The position numbers and the translations under genes are program-made. Below are positions 62,933 through 64,000 of a stretch of DNA of 64,000 bases, one piece after another; positions within the stretch are counted from its first letter, which is position 1, and every line of letters begins with the position of its first letter. This DNA comes from an uncultured Flavobacteriaceae bacterium (lineage in GTDB: Bacteria; Bacteroidota; Bacteroidia; Flavobacteriales; Flavobacteriaceae). The stretch spans positions 62,001 to 126,000 of the forward strand of contig CANMSH010000008.1 of assembly GCA_947500525.1 (NCBI GenBank), read 5' to 3'. The notes below the pieces were generated by a model that was not told where the DNA came from, did not search any database, and worked only from the letters and a program-made list of their open reading frames with translations.

Positions 62933-64000
62933 TGAATAAAATTAGAGTTCTTATTTTAAGCATATGTTTTGTTTTACAGCTATCATGTAGTACTTCAAAA
63001 CCTGCTACAACGACTGCAGGGTCTTTCGATGACGGAAAAATAAGTCTCACCTTTCTACAAGTAAATGATGTTTATGAAATTGCTCCGTTGGGTGGAGGTG
63101 AAGAAGGCGGAATGGCAAGAGTAGCTACCTTGAAGAAAAACCTATTGAAAGAGAATCCAAATACGTTTGCTGTTATGGCCGGAGATTTTTTAAGTCCGTC
63201 TTTGTTAGGAACCATAAAGTATAAGGGAAAACGTATAAAAGGTCAGCAAATGATCGAGGTTATGAACGCCGCTGGTTTTGATTTAGCTACTTTTGGAAAT
63301 CATGAATTCGATTTAAGCAAGCAAGAACTGCAAGAGCGATTAAACGAGTCAAATTTTCAGTGGACTTCAGCAAATGTGCGTCAAAAATTTTGTGGAGAAA
63401 CTTTTCCTTTTTTTAAAGTAAGAAATGGTGTAAAAGAGTTTGTTTCTGATGTCCATATTTTGCAAACAATTGACGCCGATGGAACCCGCGTAAAAGTTGG
63501 GGTTTTTAGTGTAACTCTCCCATCAAACCCGAAAAGTTATGTGGCTTACACCGATATATATGATCAGGCGAAAAGAGCATATAGAATTTTAAAAGAACAA
63601 ACGGATATTGTCATTGGTTTGACTCATGTGAAATTAGAGGAGGATAAGAAAATTGCAGAATTGTTAGGTGATGTTCCATTAATCATGGGAGGTCATGAAC
63701 ATAACAATATGTTGATCAAGGTGGACAAAACTCAAATTGCTAAGGCAGATGCAAATGCAAAAACTGCCTACGTACATCACATAGATTTTGATAAGAGTAC
63801 CAAGGTCTTAAGTTTAAAATCAGAGTTAGTACCAATCACCGATGCATTAACAAATGACATTTATACGCAACAAGTAGTTGATAAATGGAATGGCATCTTA
63901 AATGAACAGATAAAAGAAATCATTTCAAATCCAAATGAAACGATTTATGTTGCGCAAGAACCTCTTGATGGTCGAGATACCCCGATACGAAGTGTACAGA
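62933..64000 (+). CDS. 5'-nucleotidase/metallophosphatase family, N-terminal part
   Basis: The gene runs past the right edge; 356 codons are visible from ATG 62933, with no stop. A lipoprotein signal (LSCSTSK, Cys19) leads. Metal-site blocks: FLQVNDVYEI (41-50), MAGDFLSPS (82-90), FGNHEFD (121-127), GLTHVKL and IMGGHEHNN. In UshA-type enzymes the first motif is usually D-x-H; here it reads D-V-Y, known from one subfamily. It likely hydrolyses nucleotides or sugar nucleotides in the periplasm. The gene follows the M28 peptidase by 9 bases. Confidence 0.9.

Noticed and set aside
1..64000. CRISPR arrays, tRNA/rRNA genes, prophage or restriction-modification systems
   Set aside because: No spaced repeat array, cloverleaf or phage or defence gene was recognised on either strand.

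Overview
The window is a compact, AT-rich piece of a chromosome from a member of the Bacteroidota, most likely a marine Flavobacteriaceae. This rests on gene content: a bacillithiol-type glycosyltransferase, Bacteroidota-style TPR/HTH regulator, DUF6973, DUF4097 and DUF1801 proteins, a small TonB-family protein, and a Tricorn-like S41 protease. Several intergenic regions also carry the Bacteroidota -7 box TAnnTTTG. I found no rRNA, tRNA, CRISPR array, insertion sequence or prophage. About 58 protein genes are present; the first (hemE) and last (5'-nucleotidase family) run off the edges.

Layout. 1-2290: heme genes hemE and hemF with a DUF6973 protein and a GNAT acetyltransferase between them. 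2291-11586: the accessory part. It holds a two-component system (2368-4461), a small secreted coiled-coil protein (4567-5124), a TPR/HTH regulator on the minus strand (5618-7498) and a divergent 966-residue secreted protein of unknown function (7805-10705). Two direct copies of a ~550 bp segment (5160-5707 and 10765-11312) flank the last two genes. Each copy carries a headless paralogue of the small secreted gene plus the 3' end of the TPR regulator, so the locus looks like a decayed tandem duplication. Next to the second copy lies a relic of a molybdopterin oxidoreductase gene (11335-11502), just before the intact gene and its fdhD partner (11587-14723).

14903-26643: methyltransferase, AI-2E-type permease, an unknown membrane protein, a sodium/alanine symporter, Tricorn-like protease, TonB-like protein, release factor 3 and a cyclophilin lipoprotein. 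26723-38733: housekeeping genes including idi, queD, bcp, manA, a LysR regulator with both OxyR redox cysteines, plsC-like, CoA-type Nudix, bshA, aroB and proline dehydrogenase. 38734-45089: acyl-CoA ligase, FAD oxidoreductase, typA and an FKBP lipoprotein. 45184-51173: a beta-oxidation operon (marR, FadN-like, thiolase, acyl-CoA dehydrogenase) with a palindrome at its promoter. 51292-55581: ABC exporter, MscS channel and an NtrC-like regulator without a DNA-binding domain. 55684-58814: an ECF sigma factor, a HEAT-repeat putative anti-sigma factor and two DUF4097 proteins as one operon. 59073-64000: S41 peptidase, PPK2, M28 peptidase and a metallophosphatase.

The most interesting signals are in 2291-11586. 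A GTTAATG-N4-GTTAAT direct repeat occurs before the sensor kinase, before the small secreted protein and, in variant form, at the head of both truncated paralogues. This suggests a regulon of the two-component system. The duplicated segment and the oxidoreductase relic record a cluster that expanded and then collapsed. No claim here rests on a database search.
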